Source: CAJQQK01 sp963696075
GTDB taxonomy: Bacteria > Pseudomonadota > Alphaproteobacteria > Rhizobiales > Hyphomicrobiaceae
NCBI GenBank assembly: GCA_963696075.1
Contig: CAVOJD010000015.1
Location: forward strand, 186,001 to 250,000
DNA length: 64,000 nt
Reading direction: 5' to 3'
Part shown: in pieces, positions 25,652 through 34,806 of the stretch
Numbering within the stretch: position 1 is the stretch's first letter
Layout of the letters: each line of letters starts with the position of its first letter
The notes under the pieces: model-generated
Seen by the model: the letters and a program-made list of their open reading frames with translations, nothing else
Databases searched by the model: none
Told to the model about the DNA's origin: nothing
Translations under genes and position numbers: made by a program

Positions 25652-26035
25652 TGCTTCGCACGCGGGCTGCCGCCCGCACCCGCTCGAGGGGACACCCCTC
25701 GAACTCCCCGTTGTTTGAGACCGCGCATTCAGTCCGCCTTCTTAGTCCCGGGATGAAGCGGAGCATTGAGCTGGTGGTTGTCGCTGGCGGGACGGATACC
25801 GGATAGGCGCTGGCGCGCTTTCCGGGAACGCAGATTGATAGGGCAGATTGCGAGGGATGTGGCTGCGGCCGGATCGTTGTCGGCATCAGGGCTGGCGCTG
25901 CGGCAGGCGGCTGCCCTCTCCCCCTCTCCCCGCTCGCGGGGAGAGGGGGCGGATACGGAAATCTCTACGATGTGGCGGGCGCGCCGGATATTTCCCCCTC
26001 CCCGTTTTTCACGGGGCGAGGGGCAGCTTTGTGTC
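25652..26035. repeat. Cluster of extragenic palindromes
   Basis: Fills the 430-base gap between convergent genes (25626-26055). 25652-25721 is a second copy of the 15820-15891 element. 25794-25842 shares GGATA..GCTGGCGC..TTTCCGGGA..CGCAG with 42363-42406. 25917-25950 and about 26000-26035 are CCCTCTCCCC/GGGGAGAGGG-type palindromes like those in uvrC. No gene is seen here. Confidence 0.65.
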
Positions 26036-26055
26036 TCAGCGCCGGCTCTGGTGTC

Positions 26056-27051
26056 TCAAGACCGTTTGGTGATGCGCTTGCAGATGGCCTGGGCTTCGGC
26101 GATGGCGGTCTGGCTGGTGGGGAAGGAGGCGAGGGTGCGGCCGGTCGGGGCGTAGGTGGCGATGAAGCTTTCGGCCATGGCTTTTTCGAAGCCGGGGATC
26201 ACCTCGAGCGCGGTCAGGCGGACGGTGTTGCCGCGAATGGTCTCGATCAGAAGTGTCTTGCCGGGGCCGTAGCTTGCGACCTGTACCTGACAATTGCCGG
26301 GAGATTGCGCAGTTTGGGCGGCGGCCGTTTCAGGACGGCGGGCCGGTGGCGGCGGCGTGCGTTCGGGCTTGGAGGTGGCTGCGATCTGCTGATCGCCGGG
26401 GCGGCAATGCTCGGAACGGAAAACGTTCGCAAGGCGCTCGATGGATTGGCCGTAGTGACGGTCGGCGGCCCAGCGGCGGGCGAGGTCGGCGAAGGTAACG
26501 GGTCGCTTCGCGAGAATGGGGGCGACCGACTTCAGGATCACGTCCTGTTTCAGGCGGGTGCGGTGGCCGACGGGGTTTTCAAGGCGCTCACCGGAATAGG
26601 TGACGAGGTGCTGGATCTGGGCGAGGACGCCGGTCGAGATGTCCGGATAGCTGTCGCCGGGGACGCCGCCGCCGGTGGTGCCGAGGCCGGCGAAATTGTT
26701 CTGTTTGGGGTCGACGTCGCCCCATTTGCCGTTGGCGCGGCGGTAGCTCAGGAAGTTCGTCTCGAGCAGCATCTGGAAGAAGGCGTAGTCCCAGCGGACG
26801 CTGTGACGCTCGCCGTGGCGCTTATACCAGTGCGCGATGTCGCGGAAGCGGGGCGCCAGCTTGTGGCCGCGCTGGCGGTTGTGATGTGCGAGGAAGGCGT
26901 TGAGGCGGGCCGGGGTGATACAAGGCGGCACGGGGCTGGCGCCAGCCGTGCGGATGGGTGGGGCTGCCGCTTCAGCGCGCGGCGGGAGCGAACCGACGGC
27001 GGCCACCACAAGGGCGGCTGCCGTCAACGCGCGGGTCAGGTTTTGGGGCAT
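26056..27051 (-). CDS. Secreted glucosaminidase-domain protein
   Basis: 331-aa protein with a signal peptide (MPQNLTRALTAAALVV..., cleavage near RAEA). A mannosyl-glycoprotein endo-beta-N-acetylglucosaminidase-like domain (peptidoglycan hydrolase, PF01832 type) spans about 50-215, with the catalytic Glu expected in FFQMLLETNF and the conserved QNNFAGLGTTGGG. A Pro-rich linker and a ~90-residue C-terminal domain (VQVASYG...) follow. Its ATG overlaps the end of the paralogue upstream by 16 bases. Acts in the periplasm on cell-wall glycan. Confidence 0.82.
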   Translation of the reverse strand: MPQNLTRALTAAALVVAAVGSLPPRAEAAAPPIRTAGASPVPPCITPARLNAFLAHHNRQRGHKLAPRFRDIAHWYKRHGERHSVRWDYAFFQMLLETNFLSYRRANGKWGDVDPKQNNFAGLGTTGGGVPGDSYPDISTGVLAQIQHLVTYSGERLENPVGHRTRLKQDVILKSVAPILAKRPVTFADLARRWAADRHYGQSIERLANVFRSEHCRPGDQQIAATSKPERTPPPPARRPETAAAQTAQSPGNCQVQVASYGPGKTLLIETIRGNTVRLTALEVIPGFEKAMAESFIATYAPTGRTLASFPTSQTAIAEAQAICKRITKRS

Positions 27052-28151
27052 AGCTTGAAGGCTTTGAGGAGCGCTTCGTTTTGTGTCGAGAAGTCGCCGA
27101 TGCGGCTTCCGCCCTGGGCGTAGGCGGCGATGTAGGCTTCGGTTTCAGCCTTCTCGCGGCCTGGGTTCACGTCGAGGACGGTGTAGTTGGTCAGGCCATC
27201 CTTGATGGAGCGGATGATGGTGGCCTTGGAGCCGCCATAGCTTGCGGTCCAGACGCGGCATTGGGGCTCTGATTTGGGTGGCTCAATGGCGGGGACGGCG
27301 AACTTGCCGGCGGCGGTTGCGACCTGACTGCCAGATTGCCGGGTGTTGCGGGCCGGCGGCGGCGGGTTGCCGGTGACTTGCGTTTCGGGGACCGTGACAG
27401 CGGCGTTTGCGACCGGGGGACGGTTGATCATGGTGTAGCCGGCCGTCACCGGGGGCTGGCTGGAGGGGTTCAATGCCGCGGGGACATTGCCGGCGCCAAG
27501 GGCTGCTGTGGGGCGATATTCGTTGGTGCGGTGACGGGTTCCGGTGGCGGCGGCGAGCAATTCAGGCGCCGGGTCGGGACGATTGCAGTGACGCGCGTAG
27601 AAGGCTTGCGCGATCGCGGCGATGTCGGATGAATAGCCGCGATCGTTCGGCGCCCACTTGGTGCCAACGTCGGAATACGTGACGGTGCGGCGGAGGCGGT
27701 TGCGCCAGCGATCGAGGATGCCCCAGGACTGGACCTTGCGGGTGCGGTCGGCGACCGGGTTCTCGACGCGGATGCCGGCGTAGATCATGAGGTGTTCGAG
27801 GTGGGCGCGGGCGCCGTCGGAGACGGTCTGGAAATATTCGCCGCGAACACCGCCGCCGGTCGCGCCGAGGCCGGCGAAGTTGTTCTGGTCAGGGGAGACG
27901 TCGCCGGTGAACTTCAGGGCATTGGTCTCAAGCACCATCTGGAAGAAGGCATAGTCCCAGCGGACGCCGAGTTCGCGGCCGTGGCGCATGTAGTCGACGG
28001 CGATCGAGGCGAATTTCGGCTGCAGGCGGGGGTTACGATCGCGCAGGAAGGCCATGAGACGGCCCGGCGTGGTGCACTGCTTGGGCTGGCTGGCGGGGCT
28101 CGATTGGACGGTGGGGAGGGAACGCGCCTCGGCCGGTTGGACGGCGAACAA
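27036..28151 (-). CDS. Secreted glucosaminidase-domain protein, signal peptide out of frame
   Basis: Paralogue of the 26056 gene (371 aa as read from a TTG at 28151): same domain with FFQMVLETNALKF and QNNFAGLGATGGG, a longer Pro/Asn-rich linker and the same C-terminal domain (VWTASYGG). The readable frame starts too late: an ATG at 28194 is one base out of phase. Removing one T from ATGAGTTCGTCG would join it as MSRRFAAAALTT... AAL FAVQPAEA, a textbook signal peptide. I infer a one-base insertion near 28189. The two paralogues likely form an operon. Confidence 0.8.
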   Translation of the reverse strand: MFAVQPAEARSLPTVQSSPASQPKQCTTPGRLMAFLRDRNPRLQPKFASIAVDYMRHGRELGVRWDYAFFQMVLETNALKFTGDVSPDQNNFAGLGATGGGVRGEYFQTVSDGARAHLEHLMIYAGIRVENPVADRTRKVQSWGILDRWRNRLRRTVTYSDVGTKWAPNDRGYSSDIAAIAQAFYARHCNRPDPAPELLAAATGTRHRTNEYRPTAALGAGNVPAALNPSSQPPVTAGYTMINRPPVANAAVTVPETQVTGNPPPPARNTRQSGSQVATAAGKFAVPAIEPPKSEPQCRVWTASYGGSKATIIRSIKDGLTNYTVLDVNPGREKAETEAYIAAYAQGGSRIGDFSTQNEALLKAFKLCPKT

Positions 28152-28418
28152 GGCGGCGGTTGTCAGGGCGGCGGCAGCAAATCGACGAACTCATAAAGAA
28201 CACCATATCGTTCGGCCCGTGGAATGCGGGCGGCGGGACACGTGGGGGCAATTTGCGGCAACGCTAACCGGGGTAACGTTAATGCGCTCTAAACACGTGT
28301 CCGGCTGTGACCTGTCGGAAATGAATTTGCCCGCCAAGGGTGGCAGCAGTTTGAGAGGGGTGAGGTCGAATTGTGACAATGGCCGGATCGGCCCGGATCG
28401 GCGCAATCTCCGGGCAAT

Positions 28419-28838
28419 CTAGCGCGAGTCGCGCTCGATCTCGATGCCGAGGGAGCGGCAGGCGGTGAGGACGGCGGGCTTTTCGATGCGGATGCGGGCG
28501 GAAAGCGCGCGGGGATCGGCGAGGACGGCTGCGGCGATGGCTTCGGCGAGCGTCTCGATCAGGTTGAAGTGGCCGGCGTCGACGGTTGCGCGGATGGCGC
28601 GGATGGCGATGTCGTAGTCATAGACATCGGCGAGTTTGTCGGAGGTGCCGTCATAGGTGTCGACGACGTCGAGGGTCAGCGAGACGACGATCAGTTGCCG
28701 GTCGCGATGCTCGTGCTCATAGACCCCGATCGAGCCCATCAACTCGAGGCCGTCGACGAACACGCGCCGGCTTCGGTTTTGGTGGCCGGCCGTGGTGGCG
28801 GGAGGTGCGGCGGGGTTTGGGCGTTTGGTGTCTTGCAC
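28419..28838 (-). CDS. folB: Dihydroneopterin aldolase
   Basis: 139-aa FolB-family protein: VFVDGLELMGSIGVYEHEH (the N-terminal strand-turn with the conserved GVYEHE), YDYDIAIRAIR, HFNLIETLAEAIA (active-site Glu), and the C-terminal ARIRIEKPAVLTACRSLGIEIER. Cleaves 7,8-dihydroneopterin in folate synthesis. About 20 N-terminal residues precede the usual start. It follows the RxG-type SDR by 30 bases, probably in one operon. Confidence 0.9.
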   Translation of the reverse strand: MQDTKRPNPAAPPATTAGHQNRSRRVFVDGLELMGSIGVYEHEHRDRQLIVVSLTLDVVDTYDGTSDKLADVYDYDIAIRAIRATVDAGHFNLIETLAEAIAAAVLADPRALSARIRIEKPAVLTACRSLGIEIERDSR

Positions 28839-28868
28839 GGTGTTCTGTCGGGTTCGTGTTCTGTCGGA

Positions 28869-29667
28869 TTACGGCTGGGTCGGTTCGGCGCCCGGTGGGA
28901 CGGCTGCGGTCTGGGGGGCGGTGGACCAGGTCAGGTGCTGGCCGCCGTCAAGGGCGAGCATTTGGCCGGTCATGGCGGGGCAATCAAGGATAAAGCGGAC
29001 GGCGGCGGCAATCTCTTCGGGCGAAGAGCCGCGCTTGAGGAGGGTCGTTTCGACTTCCTGGGCGAAATCGGCGTCGGTCTGGTGGATGCTCTTGAGGACG
29101 GGGCCGGGGCCGATGGCGTTGACGCGAATGGCGGGCGCAAGCGCCTGGGCGAGCATGCGGGTGGCGCTCCAAAGGCCGGCTTTGGAGACGGTGTAGGAGA
29201 AGAACTCCGGCGTCAGGTTCCACACGCGCTGGTCGATGATGTTGATGACGTTGCCTTGGGCGCCGGGGGGCAGGTTGCGAGCCAGGGCCTGAGCCAGGAA
29301 GACGGGCGTCTTGAGGTTGATGTCGAGGTGGAGATCCCAGCCCTCAGGGGTCAGGTCGGTGATGCTGTCGAAGCGAAACTCCGAGGCGTTGTTGATGAGG
29401 CAGGTGATGGGGCCGAGGGCTTCGGCGGCGCGGTCGAGGAGGGTGACGGCCTGATCGATCCTGGAGAGGTCGCAGGCGATCGAGGTGGCGGCTGCGCCGC
29501 GCGATCTGATCTGGTCGACGATGTCGGCTGCATCGCGCGGCGGACGAATTGTAGTGGATGGCGACGTCCCAGCCGTTATCGGCGAAGTCGAGCGCCAGAG
29601 AGCGGCCGATGCGCCTGGCGGAGCCGGTAATCAAGACGCGTTTCGGCGGCGTTTCGGGGGGCTGCAT
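28869..29667 (-). CDS. Pteridine-reductase/FolM-like SDR, frameshifted
   Basis: SDR whose cofactor loop reads TGSARRIG, i.e. TGxxxRxG in place of TGxxxGxG, as in PTR1 and FolM pteridine/dihydrofolate reductases. Next to folB this supports a pterin role. The frame from the ATG at 29665-29667 (GGAG upstream) runs to VAIHYNSS and then shifts near 29535-29545: one extra base moves the rest (DAADIVDQI..., CLINNASEF, YTVSK, ALDGGQHL) into another frame, stopping at 28869. Corrected length is 265 aa. Sequencing error or real lesion cannot be told apart here. Confidence 0.78.
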
Positions 29668-29720
29668 GGCGCTTCTCCGCGCTGGTTTCGGGGCCAAAGC
29701 CCCTTCTAGCGCGGGCGGCC

Positions 29721-30566
29721 TCAGTTGTCGCCGTCGAATAGGCCGCCGATGACGGAGCCTTCGCCGCGGCCGGTGGGGCCGATGTTGGCGAGAACGCGGC
29801 CGGCGAGGCGGGAGAAGGGCAGCGACTGGATCCAGACGCGGCCGGGACCACGGAGTTTGGCGAAGAAGACGCCCTCGCCGCCGAAGATCATGGATTTGAC
29901 GGAGCCGGCGCGGACGAGGTCAAAGTCGACGTCGGGGGTCATGGCGGCGACACAGCCGGTGTCGACGTGGAGTTCTTCGCCGGGTTGCAGGACGCGTTCG
30001 ATGACGCAGCCGCCGACGTGGACGAAGGCGTAACCGTCGCCATCGAGGCGTTGCATGATGAAGCCTTCGCCGCCGAAGAGGCCGGTCATGACGCGGCGCT
30101 GGAAGTGGATGCCGATCGAGACGCCCTTGGCAGCACACAGGAAGGCGTCCTTCTGGGCGATCAGGCTGCCGCCCATCTCGGCGAGATTGAAGGGCAGGAT
30201 GGCGCCGGGATAGGGGGAGGCAAACGATACGCGCGCCTTGCCGTGGCCGGTGTGGGTGAAGACGGTCATGAACAGGCTTTCGCCGGTCAGCAGGCGTTTG
30301 CCGGCGCTTGCGATGGTGCCGAAGAAGCCGCCGCCGCCGGCTGAGCTGCCGTCTCCGAAGACCGTGTCCATGTGGATGTCGGGATGTTTGAGCATCATCG
30401 CGCCGGCTTCGGCGATGGCGCTTTCGCCGGGGTCGAGCTCGATCTCGACGAACTGCATCTCCTGGCCATGGATGGTGTAGTCGATGTCGTCGGCGCGCCC
30501 CGTGCCGGCCGATGCGTGGCGGCGGGCGCCCAATCCGATCGTGGGAACTGAGCGGGGGGTGGTCAT
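29721..30566 (-). CDS. AIM24 family protein (TIGR00266)
   Basis: 281-aa protein of the TIGR00266/AIM24 family: Gly-rich beta-structured repeats with FVEIELDPGESAIAEAGAMM near residue 38, LTGESLFMTVFTH, GFIMQRLDGDGYAFVHVGG and MIFGGEGVFFAKLRGPG. Bacterial members are of unknown function. AAGGGAG site before the ATG. Upstream of the FolM-like gene on the same strand with a 53-base gap, so possibly the head of the AIM24-folM-folB transcript. Confidence 0.85.
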   Translation of the reverse strand: MTTPRSVPTIGLGARRHASAGTGRADDIDYTIHGQEMQFVEIELDPGESAIAEAGAMMLKHPDIHMDTVFGDGSSAGGGGFFGTIASAGKRLLTGESLFMTVFTHTGHGKARVSFASPYPGAILPFNLAEMGGSLIAQKDAFLCAAKGVSIGIHFQRRVMTGLFGGEGFIMQRLDGDGYAFVHVGGCVIERVLQPGEELHVDTGCVAAMTPDVDFDLVRAGSVKSMIFGGEGVFFAKLRGPGRVWIQSLPFSRLAGRVLANIGPTGRGEGSVIGGLFDGDN

Positions 30567-31157
30567 GGGGGAACTCCCTTCAGCAAGCTCTGCCGGGCAA
30601 GCGGGAAAAGCCTGCCGGATTATGGTGCAAACTGCTGAATCATGGCGCGAACTTAAGCGGCCGAATCAGAAGGGGTGTGCTTCCTGCGCATCTAATCCAG
30701 CAAAATGCGACCTGATGCCGGCTCTTGCCGGCGCTTTCTTTGGCGATGTCATAGTCGTGACATTCCGCGATAGCTAAAAACTCTTATCGGGAGTTAGAGT
30801 AATAGCGTTCTTCCGATTGTTGTCAGGGGGATGCATCAGGAAGCCCTCTCCGGATGCATCAAATCCCCGTCGGCCGGCCGGCGATTTGTCCTCGTGCTTC
30901 CCCGCAGCGTGGATCCTCGCCGGTCGGTTTTTTTTGCGCGCTCGTTCGAAGCATATGTATCGCACGATGCGAACCGAACGACGCCGGCCCAGCGACCTTT
31001 TCCACAGATCATCGGGTGCAGACGGGAAGCGCTGGTCATGCAACCCGCAAGCCGGTTAGAAGCCGCTCGTAACGGGCGCCGCCGTGAGGTGTGTGTTGGG
31101 GCGCGGCGATAGGCGCGGCAAGCGGGTTTCGATGCGCGAGGACGTGTGGGGGGCGAG
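30567..31157. other. Gene-free spacer with paired GATGCATC palindromes
   Basis: 591 bases between divergent genes. Two copies of GGATGCATCA (30829-30838 and 30852-30861) place the palindrome GATGCATC twice with centres 23 bp apart. A short stem (GCCGGC..GCCGGC near 30718-30735) is followed by a T-rich stretch on the plus strand. Reading frames here look non-coding. Both flanking promoters should lie in this spacer. Confidence 0.45.
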
Positions 31158-31946
31158 ATGATCTGGTGGTTGGTCGGGGGCGCCGTGGTGGGCCTCGCGA
31201 GTGCCGGTGTTTGGTTTGCACCGGTGCTGTCGCGACGGGTCGGGCGGGCGCACAGCGTGGAAGCGGAACTGCCGTGTTCGTTCGGCCTGCGCATGGCGTG
31301 GGTGGCGGTGCGGACCCGGGATACGGCGCGCTTGATCAATGTGTTGGGGATCGGGCCGGTTCGGCCAAGCGGTTGGGCGGCCGGGGTGGGCGCGGTCTAT
31401 GCGGACAAGGGCGGGCTCAGGCGGGTTTTCGTGACGCCGCCGGTGGAGGGATGGAGTTTCGTTGTCAGTCTCGGTTTGCCGTTGCCGATGGGGGAGGCCT
31501 ATGTCGACAAGGCGTCCGGGTTGATCGGGCGGCTCGGCGAGGCGTTCGGTACGGTTGGATATTTCGTGAGCTATCCGGCGCTCGACTTTTATGGCTGGGC
31601 GTGGACCGCCAATGGCGTGTTGCAGCGGGGATTTGCGGTCGGGCGTGAGGGCGTGATCTGGAACCGGGGGGCGGTGACGGTGGATGAACGCATGCTGGCG
31701 CCGACCTTCTTCGCGTTGAGCGAGGTGGGGGCGGGCCATGAGGCGGCACAGGCAGCGGTACGAGGACGGGTTGCGATGGCGGTCGGCCATCCGTTCCGAG
31801 AAGAGGATGTGGTCAAACTGGCGCGGTTGTGGAGCGTCGATCCGACCGGGTTTGATGACCGGCGCGATCTTGATCGTGGCATCGGTTATCTCGGAACGGT
31901 GCCGCAGGAGTGGGACGTTACGCTTGCGGTCGAGGCTGCGGCCTGA
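31158..31946 (+). CDS. Conserved-looking hypothetical protein, N-terminally anchored
   Basis: 262-aa protein with an N-terminal hydrophobic segment (MIWWLVGGAVVGLASAGVWFAPVL) that may anchor or export it, followed by a mixed alpha/beta region with many aromatic residues (FVTPPVEGWSFVVSLGLPLP, VGYFVSYPALDFYGWAW) and an acidic C-terminal helix ending IGYLGTVPQEWDV. The ATG at 31158 is preferred to the GTG at 31146. No family recognised. The stable codon pattern over its length supports coding. Confidence 0.65.
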   Translation: MIWWLVGGAVVGLASAGVWFAPVLSRRVGRAHSVEAELPCSFGLRMAWVAVRTRDTARLINVLGIGPVRPSGWAAGVGAVYADKGGLRRVFVTPPVEGWSFVVSLGLPLPMGEAYVDKASGLIGRLGEAFGTVGYFVSYPALDFYGWAWTANGVLQRGFAVGREGVIWNRGAVTVDERMLAPTFFALSEVGAGHEAAQAAVRGRVAMAVGHPFREEDVVKLARLWSVDPTGFDDRRDLDRGIGYLGTVPQEWDVTLAVEAAA

Positions 31947-31967
31947 TCGCGGCGAATGGGGCGAGGC

Positions 31968-32438
31968 CTAAGGCTTGACTGTTTCGCCGGAGATGACGGT
32001 CGGTGGCGGCGCGCCGGCGCCGGCCCGATTGGGTGCGATGCCGACATCCCAGACGGAGGTGCGCAGGCTTTCGGGAACCGAGATGGCACGGTCGGCGGCG
32101 GTCAGTTCATTGGCGCGGGGGGGCATAGCTGTGCGCGCGAGAGGGCGGCTGGCTGTGATGCTGTCACCGGCGCGGATTGCAGCCGAGGGGCAGGTCTCCT
32201 TCACGACGGCATGATGTGAGCGGTCAAGCACCAGGCCGCTACAGGTGGTTGCGGCCGGCTCGTAGGTGGCGGTCATGTCTGTTTGCGCCGTACCTGTTGC
32301 GGGCGGGGCGGGGGGATCGGTCCGTGGCAGCAGCACGGCGAGGCCGGTGATGAGGAGCAGTGTGGCGGCCAGCCCCTGGACTTTCCGCGACTTCAAAAGC
32401 GCCGGCAGCCAGTATCTCAGGGGTGGCAGGATCTTCAT
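31968..32438 (-). CDS. Hypothetical protein with one N-terminal membrane segment
   Basis: 156-aa protein: basic N-terminus, one membrane segment (VQGLAATLLLITGLAVLL, about 20-37), a Pro/Thr-rich linker, and a small C-terminal domain with one Cys pair (TTCSG, ETCPS). Convergent with the 31158 gene. No recognised family; moderate confidence that it is translated. Confidence 0.55.
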   Translation of the reverse strand: MKILPPLRYWLPALLKSRKVQGLAATLLLITGLAVLLPRTDPPAPPATGTAQTDMTATYEPAATTCSGLVLDRSHHAVVKETCPSAAIRAGDSITASRPLARTAMPPRANELTAADRAISVPESLRTSVWDVGIAPNRAGAGAPPPTVISGETVKP

Positions 32439-32548
32439 GGCTGGGTCTTTGTCCCGATCCGTACGAGCCGATGGTCTGGAGCCGGCCGCCGCAGCATGCG
32501 AGGTGCGTCAACGGCGGCCGGGTTGTCGGTCTGGCTGAGCGGATTGCT

Positions 32549-33274
32549 TCAGCCGCGCGCCTTCGGAATGTACATCTTCTTGTCGGCACAACGATGGCGC
32601 GCGGGGCGGCCGGGTTGGCAGGCGCGGAAGGTGCCCTTCTTATTCATGCACACCTTGATCTCTTTGAGCTGATTGGCGTTGCCGCGTTTGCACACGACCT
32701 GAATGGCGCCAGCGGTCAGGGTCGGATTGATGCTCAGGAACTTGGTGACGAGTTCGCGCGGGGTCATCATCTGATCCTGTGAAGCGGTGCTCAGTTCCTT
32801 TGGAATCTTGACGTTGTTGTAGGCGATGCGGGTGGCCTTGAAGTAGGTCTCCGGGTTCATGCCGGTGCAGGTGCCGTGCTTCTTGAACTGATGGATGATG
32901 AGGCCGCGGCTCGGCATGATGTCCATCATCGAATTGATGATGCCATTGGGGACGTAGGGCTGGCCCCGGGTGTTGCAGAACTCCGGCCAGCCGCGCTGTT
33001 CGTACTGGGGCCACAGGCCGTGGACGACGAAGCCATAGGGGCGCTTGCGGCGCGGGCCGCACTGGGTGTCGTTGTCGCCGCGGCTGTTTTCGGCGCAGTG
33101 GGTCGGGCTCCAGCTCAGGACGAGCTGGTAGAAGTCGAACTGGCCGGGCACGTGGCGCTGGGTGTTGGCGGACTGGGCGCGCTGGGCGCTGGCGTCGTAA
33201 GTGGTGCCAACCAGCAGGAGTCCTGCTGCCAGAAGGCTTGCAAAGGCGACGGTCAGACCCTTGGAAGGTCTCAT
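32549..33274 (-). CDS. Ribonuclease T2 family protein
   Basis: 241-aa secreted RNase. Signal peptide (MRPSKGLTVAFASLLAAGLLL...). Active-site segment CAS I is FVVHGLWPQY (His in HGLW) and CAS II is HQFKKHGTC (two His, Lys); the family's Cys residues are present (C-GPRR, FCNTRG, HGTC, plus late Cys). Degrades RNA to 2',3'-cyclic phosphates outside the cytoplasm, possibly for nutrient scavenging. AAGGAGA site before the ATG. Confidence 0.92.
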   Translation of the reverse strand: MRPSKGLTVAFASLLAAGLLLVGTTYDASAQRAQSANTQRHVPGQFDFYQLVLSWSPTHCAENSRGDNDTQCGPRRKRPYGFVVHGLWPQYEQRGWPEFCNTRGQPYVPNGIINSMMDIMPSRGLIIHQFKKHGTCTGMNPETYFKATRIAYNNVKIPKELSTASQDQMMTPRELVTKFLSINPTLTAGAIQVVCKRGNANQLKEIKVCMNKKGTFRACQPGRPARHRCADKKMYIPKARG

Positions 33275-33396
33275 GGCGTTGATCTCCTTACGTAATGCTC
33301 GTGGCGCGGCGCGGTATATCCGTCAGCGGCCGGATTGTCACCCTTGAGTGCATAACGATTGTGGCGAGGCTTTGAGGGGCTGGCGATGGTTCCGGC

Positions 33397-34806
33397 TCAG
33401 GTGCGGGCCGGGATGGCGGTTGCGAGATGGTCAAGGATACGCACCCAGGCGCGGGCGCCGTGCTTGAAGCTCTTGAGATTGTATTTCTCGTTGGGTGAAT
33501 GAATGCGGTCGTCATCGAGGCCGAACCCGATCAGCAGGGAGTTCATGCCGAGCACGTCCTTGAAGGAGGTGACGATCGGGATCGAACCGCCGGAGCCCAT
33601 GAGGACGGCGGGGCGGCCCCATTCCTGGCCGAGGGCTTCAGCGGCGGCGGCGACGTAGGGCGCGGTGGTGTCGACGGCGATCGCGCCGGAGGTGTGGGCA
33701 TAGGAGAATTCACCGCGGCAATCAGCGGGTAACTGGGCAAGGAGGTGTTTCTTCAGATTGTCGAGGACGCGGGCTGCGTCCTGGCCGGGGACGAGGCGGC
33801 AGGTGATCTTTACCGACGCGCTGGCGGGAATGATCGTTTTCGAGCCGACGCCCTGATAGCCGCCGGTGATGCCGTTGAATTCGACGGTCGGGCGGGTCCA
33901 GATCTGCTCCAGGGCGGATTTGGATTGTTCGCCGGCGGGGACGGAGAGGCCGACCTCGCCCAGGAAGGCGTCGGTGTCGAAGTCGAGCGCGGCCCACTGC
34001 TCGCGCTGGGCCGGCGTCGGCTCGAAGACGCCGTCGTAGAAGCCGTCGACGGTGACGGCGCCGTCCGGGCCATGGAGCGAGGCGATGGCCTTGGCAAGGG
34101 CGCGAATGGGGTTCATGGCCGGGCCGCCGTACATGCCGGAATGAAGATCGCGGCCGGGGCCGTGGACGACGAACTCGGTTGCGGCCATACCGCGCAGGAT
34201 GGTCGTGATGGCCGGTGTGTCGCGGTCCCACTGGCTGGTATCGCAGACGAGGACCAGATCCGTTGTGATCTCCCTGCCGCTCGATTCGAGGAAGGCTGGA
34301 AGGCTGGGGCTGCCGGATTCCTCTTCACCTTCAAGGAGCACGGAGACCTTGAGTGGGGCTGCGCCGGAGACCTCCTTGAAGGCCCGCATGGCTTCGATGA
34401 AGGTCGAGAGCTGGCCTTTGTTGTCCTGGGCGCCGCGGGCGACGATCACGGGGCCGTGGCGGGGATCGTCGACGAGTTGGGGGTCGAAGGGGTCGGAGTG
34501 CCACTGGGCGAGGGGATCGGGGGGCTGGACGTCGTAATGGCCGTAAAAGAGGACATGGGGGGCGTTGGCGGCGCAGCCCTCGGTCGCATGGGCGACGACC
34601 ATCGGTTTGCCCTTGGTCTCGCGGACGGAAGCCTCGAAGCCGGCAGTCTCGAGCAGATCGCGGCACATGGCGGCGGCCTCGAGACAGGCGTCGTGATAGG
34701 CGGGGTCGGTCGAGATGCTCTTTATGCGCAGAAGGCGAAAGAGCCTTTCCAAAGCGGCATCGTGGTTTGCATCGACACGGGCGAGAACGTCGTCCACCTG
34801 GCCCAT
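33397..34806 (-). CDS. M20 family dipeptidase/peptidase
   Basis: 469-aa di-zinc metallopeptidase. Metal ligands and catalytic residues are visible: YGHYDVQPPD (first His and following Asp), GAQDNKGQ (bridging Asp), LEGEEESGSP (catalytic and metal Glu), LVCDTS, and the C-terminal His in DDRIHSPNEKYNL. A dimerisation domain lies between about 205 and 320. Belongs to the group of cytosolic peptidases similar to carnosinase-like M20 dipeptidases. Start at ATG 34806 with GAGAGGA. Divergent from ppdK. Confidence 0.9.
   Translation of the reverse strand: MGQVDDVLARVDANHDAALERLFRLLRIKSISTDPAYHDACLEAAAMCRDLLETAGFEASVRETKGKPMVVAHATEGCAANAPHVLFYGHYDVQPPDPLAQWHSDPFDPQLVDDPRHGPVIVARGAQDNKGQLSTFIEAMRAFKEVSGAAPLKVSVLLEGEEESGSPSLPAFLESSGREITTDLVLVCDTSQWDRDTPAITTILRGMAATEFVVHGPGRDLHSGMYGGPAMNPIRALAKAIASLHGPDGAVTVDGFYDGVFEPTPAQREQWAALDFDTDAFLGEVGLSVPAGEQSKSALEQIWTRPTVEFNGITGGYQGVGSKTIIPASASVKITCRLVPGQDAARVLDNLKKHLLAQLPADCRGEFSYAHTSGAIAVDTTAPYVAAAAEALGQEWGRPAVLMGSGGSIPIVTSFKDVLGMNSLLIGFGLDDDRIHSPNEKYNLKSFKHGARAWVRILDHLATAIPART

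Noticed and set aside
28279..28293. CtrA-like box (TTAA-N7-TAAA) upstream of the glucosaminidases
   Set aside because: Only a partial match to TTAA-N7-TTAA and a single occurrence; too weak to report as a site.
30836..31339. Minus-strand 167-codon frame in the spacer at 30.8-31.3 kb
   Set aside because: Arg/Pro/Thr-rich shadow composition, overlaps the better-supported 31158 gene, no ribosome-binding site.
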